A stretch of DNA of 64,000 nucleotides. Origin: Gavia stellata (Eukaryota; Chordata; Aves; Gaviiformes; Gaviidae). The stretch's first letter is position 1, and each line of letters opens with the position of its first letter. A program made the translations under genes and the position numbers. The stretch covers positions 62,001 through 126,000 of the forward strand of contig NC_082635.1 in NCBI RefSeq assembly GCF_030936135.1, in the 5' to 3' direction. Of the stretch, positions 62,268-64,000 are shown in pieces. The notes below the pieces were generated by a model. That model did no database searches. It saw only the letters and a program-made list of their open reading frames with translations, and was not told the origin of the DNA.

Positions 62268-63842
62268 TGGCACTGCACCCCCAGCACCCTCTTGCCCTGA
62301 ACCCGCCCCCCCCCAGCACCCCGTAACCCACCCAGCACCCACATGGCACTGCACCCCTCACACCCCATCGCCCTGAGACCCCCCCAGCACCCCGTAACCC
62401 CCCCAGCACCCACATGGCACTGCACCCTTCGCACCCCATCACCCTGAGACCCCCCCAGCACCCCGTAACCCACCCAGCACCGACATGGCACTGCACCCCT
62501 CACACCCCATTGCCGAGACCCGCCCCAGCACCCCGTAACCCCCCCAGCACCCACATGGCACTGCACCCTTCTCACCCCATCGCCCTGAGACCCCCCCAGC
62601 ACCCCGTAACGCACCCACATAGCACTGTACCCTTTGCACCCCATTGCCGAGACCCGCCCCAGCACCCTGTAACCCCCCCAGCACCCACATGGCACTGCAC
62701 CCTTCGCACCCCATCGCCCTGAGACCCCCCCAGCACGCCGTAACCCACCCAGCACCCACATGGCACTGCACCCCTCACACCCCATTGCCGAGACCCACCC
62801 CAGCACCCCGTAACCCCCCCAGCACCCACATGGCACTGCACCCTTCGCACCCCATCGCCCTGAGACCCCCCCAGCACCCCGAACCCCCCCCAGCACCGAC
62901 ATGGCACTGCACCCTTCTCACCCCATCGCCCTGAGACCCCCCCAGCACCCCGTAACCCACCCAGCACCCACATGGCACTGCACCCTTCGCACCCCATCAC
63001 CCTGAGACCCCCCCAGCACCCCGTAACCCACCCAGCACCGACATGGCACTGCACCCCTCACACCCCATTGCCGAGACCCGCCCCAGCACCCCGTAACCCC
63101 CCCAGCACCCACATGGCACTGCACCCTTCTCACCCCATCGCCCTGAGACCCCCCCAGCACCCCGTAACGCACCCACATAGCACTGTACCCTTTGCACCCC
63201 ATTGCCGAGACCCGCCCCAGCACCCTGTAACCCCCCCAGCACCCACATGGCACTGCACCCCTCACACCCCATCGCCCTGAGACCCCCCCAGCACCCCGTA
63301 ACCCCCCCAGCACCCACATGGCACTGCACCCTTCGCACCCCATCACCCTGAGACCCCCCCAGCACCCCGTAACCCACCCAGCACCGACATGGCACTGCAC
63401 CCCTCACACCCCATTGCCGAGACCCGCCCCAGCACCCCGTAACCCCCCCAGCACCCACATGGCACTGCACCCTTCTCACCCCATCGCCCTGAGACCCCCC
63501 CAGCACCCCGTAACGCACCCACATAGCACTGTACCCTTTGCACCCCATTGCCGAGACCCGCCCCAGCACCCTGTAACCCCCCCAGCACCCACATGGCACT
63601 GCACCCTTCGCACCCCATCGCCCTGAGACCCCCCCAGCACCCCGTAACCCACCCAGCACCCACATGGCACTGCACCCTTCTCACCCCATCGCCCTGAGAC
63701 CCCCCCAGCACCCTGTAACCCCCCCAGCACCCCCATAGCACTGCACCCTGGCACCCAATTGCCCCCCAGCACCCCCCCAGCACCCCGTACCCCCCCAGCA
63801 CCCCCATAGCACTGCACTCCTGGCACCCCCCTGCCCTGAACC
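62268..63842. repeat. 71-bp satellite, about 22 units, with 346-bp higher-order repeat
   Basis: The marker 'catggcactgcaccc' (or 'catagcactgtaccc') recurs at 62342, 62413, 62484, 62554, 62618, 62688, 62759 and onward, giving steps of 71, 71, 70, 64, 70 and 71. The variant 'catagcactgtaccctttgc' occurs at 62618, 63176 and 63522. The last two are 346 bases apart, equal to five units (71+71+70+64+70), and the first two are 558 apart (eight units). The blocks starting at about 62,972 and 63,318 are near-identical over 346 bases. The unit is C-rich on plus and therefore G-rich on the transcribed gene's sense strand. Confidence 0.93.
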
Positions 63843-64000
63843 CATACCCGGTCCTGGTATCCCCTCCCAGTATCTGTACCCTTCCCAGTATGCCTTCCCA
63901 GTATCCATATCCCCCCCATATCTCCTCTCAGTACCCCCTCCCAGTGTCCATGCCACCCAGTACCCCCTCCCAGTATCCATACCACCCCAGTACCCCTTCC
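63843..64000. repeat. C/T-rich 'cccagtatcc' short tandem repeat
   Basis: Diverged 15-20-base units with 'cccagtatccatacc' and 'cccagtaccccctc' run to the end of the window. Confidence 0.8.

Larger units (their letters stand above)
62214..64000 (-). other. PPP1R13L intron (open at window end)
   Basis: Intron upstream of the SH3 exon; its 5' splice site is outside the window. It is filled almost entirely by a tandem satellite followed by a second C-rich repeat. Confidence 0.75.

Noticed and set aside
61258-62376. 372-codon plus-strand frame and similar minus-strand frames
   Set aside because: Runs through a minisatellite and antisense to the PPP1R13L SH3 exon. The composition is a repeat artefact.
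62231-63985. Multiple 100-220 codon frames with '[14 protein letters not shown]' or '[10 protein letters not shown]' repeats
   Set aside because: Direct translation of the 71-bp satellite. No start context, splice structure or family similarity.

Overview
The window is vertebrate nuclear DNA from a bird. The evidence is several CR1 LINE 3' ends (the 'aatcatagaat...ggttggaagggacc' signature), a remnant of an avian-type retroviral LTR, a complete multi-exon maestro-heat-like (MROH) gene of the kind expanded in birds, and long introns with consensus GT/AG junctions. No bacterial, plasmid or CRISPR features are present. Most open frames shown by a six-frame translation are chance frames in introns or frames running through tandem repeats.

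Layout. (1) Positions 1 to about 34,567 are AT-rich and non-coding as far as I can read: 5' flank and/or 5' intron of the next gene, with CR1 fragments near 14.75, 17.75, 25.5, 30.9, 31.2 and 32.3 kb. (2) 34,568-46,952 (+) holds an LRFN/SALM-family synaptic adhesion receptor, closest by eye to LRFN1. It has two coding exons joined exactly across a 10.5 kb intron (34587..35962 + 46442..46952), giving 628 residues; its 3'UTR follows. (3) At about 49.65 kb the base composition changes abruptly from AT-rich to very GC-rich. The first GC-rich feature is a CpG island (about 49.7-50.7 kb) containing a 72/73-bp tandem repeat. Each repeat carries an NRF1-like palindrome, and YY1-, E2F- and ZNF143-like motifs lie nearby. 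(4) 51,342-58,581 (-) holds an intact MROH gene. I could join 19 coding exons in frame into 769 residues, with a consensus AATAAA signal. (5) About 58.94-59.45 kb (+) is a degraded LTR. (6) 59,921-60,480 is a 22-bp minisatellite. (7) 60,971-64,000 (-) is the 3' end of PPP1R13L (iASPP): the last two coding exons, encoding the SH3 domain and C-terminal tail, are separated and preceded by introns filled with a ~28-bp minisatellite and a ~71-bp satellite with a 346-bp higher-order period.

The three genes are not an operon or a known pathway. LRFN1-like is a neuronal receptor, MROH is a HEAT-repeat protein of unclear function, and iASPP is a p53/NF-kB regulator. LRFN1 and PPP1R13L both lie on human 19q13, so their linkage is plausible synteny, but the sharp composition change at 49.65 kb leaves an assembly join possible. 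The most unusual element is the NRF1-site array in a CpG island with two possible divergent start codons and no recognised gene attached.
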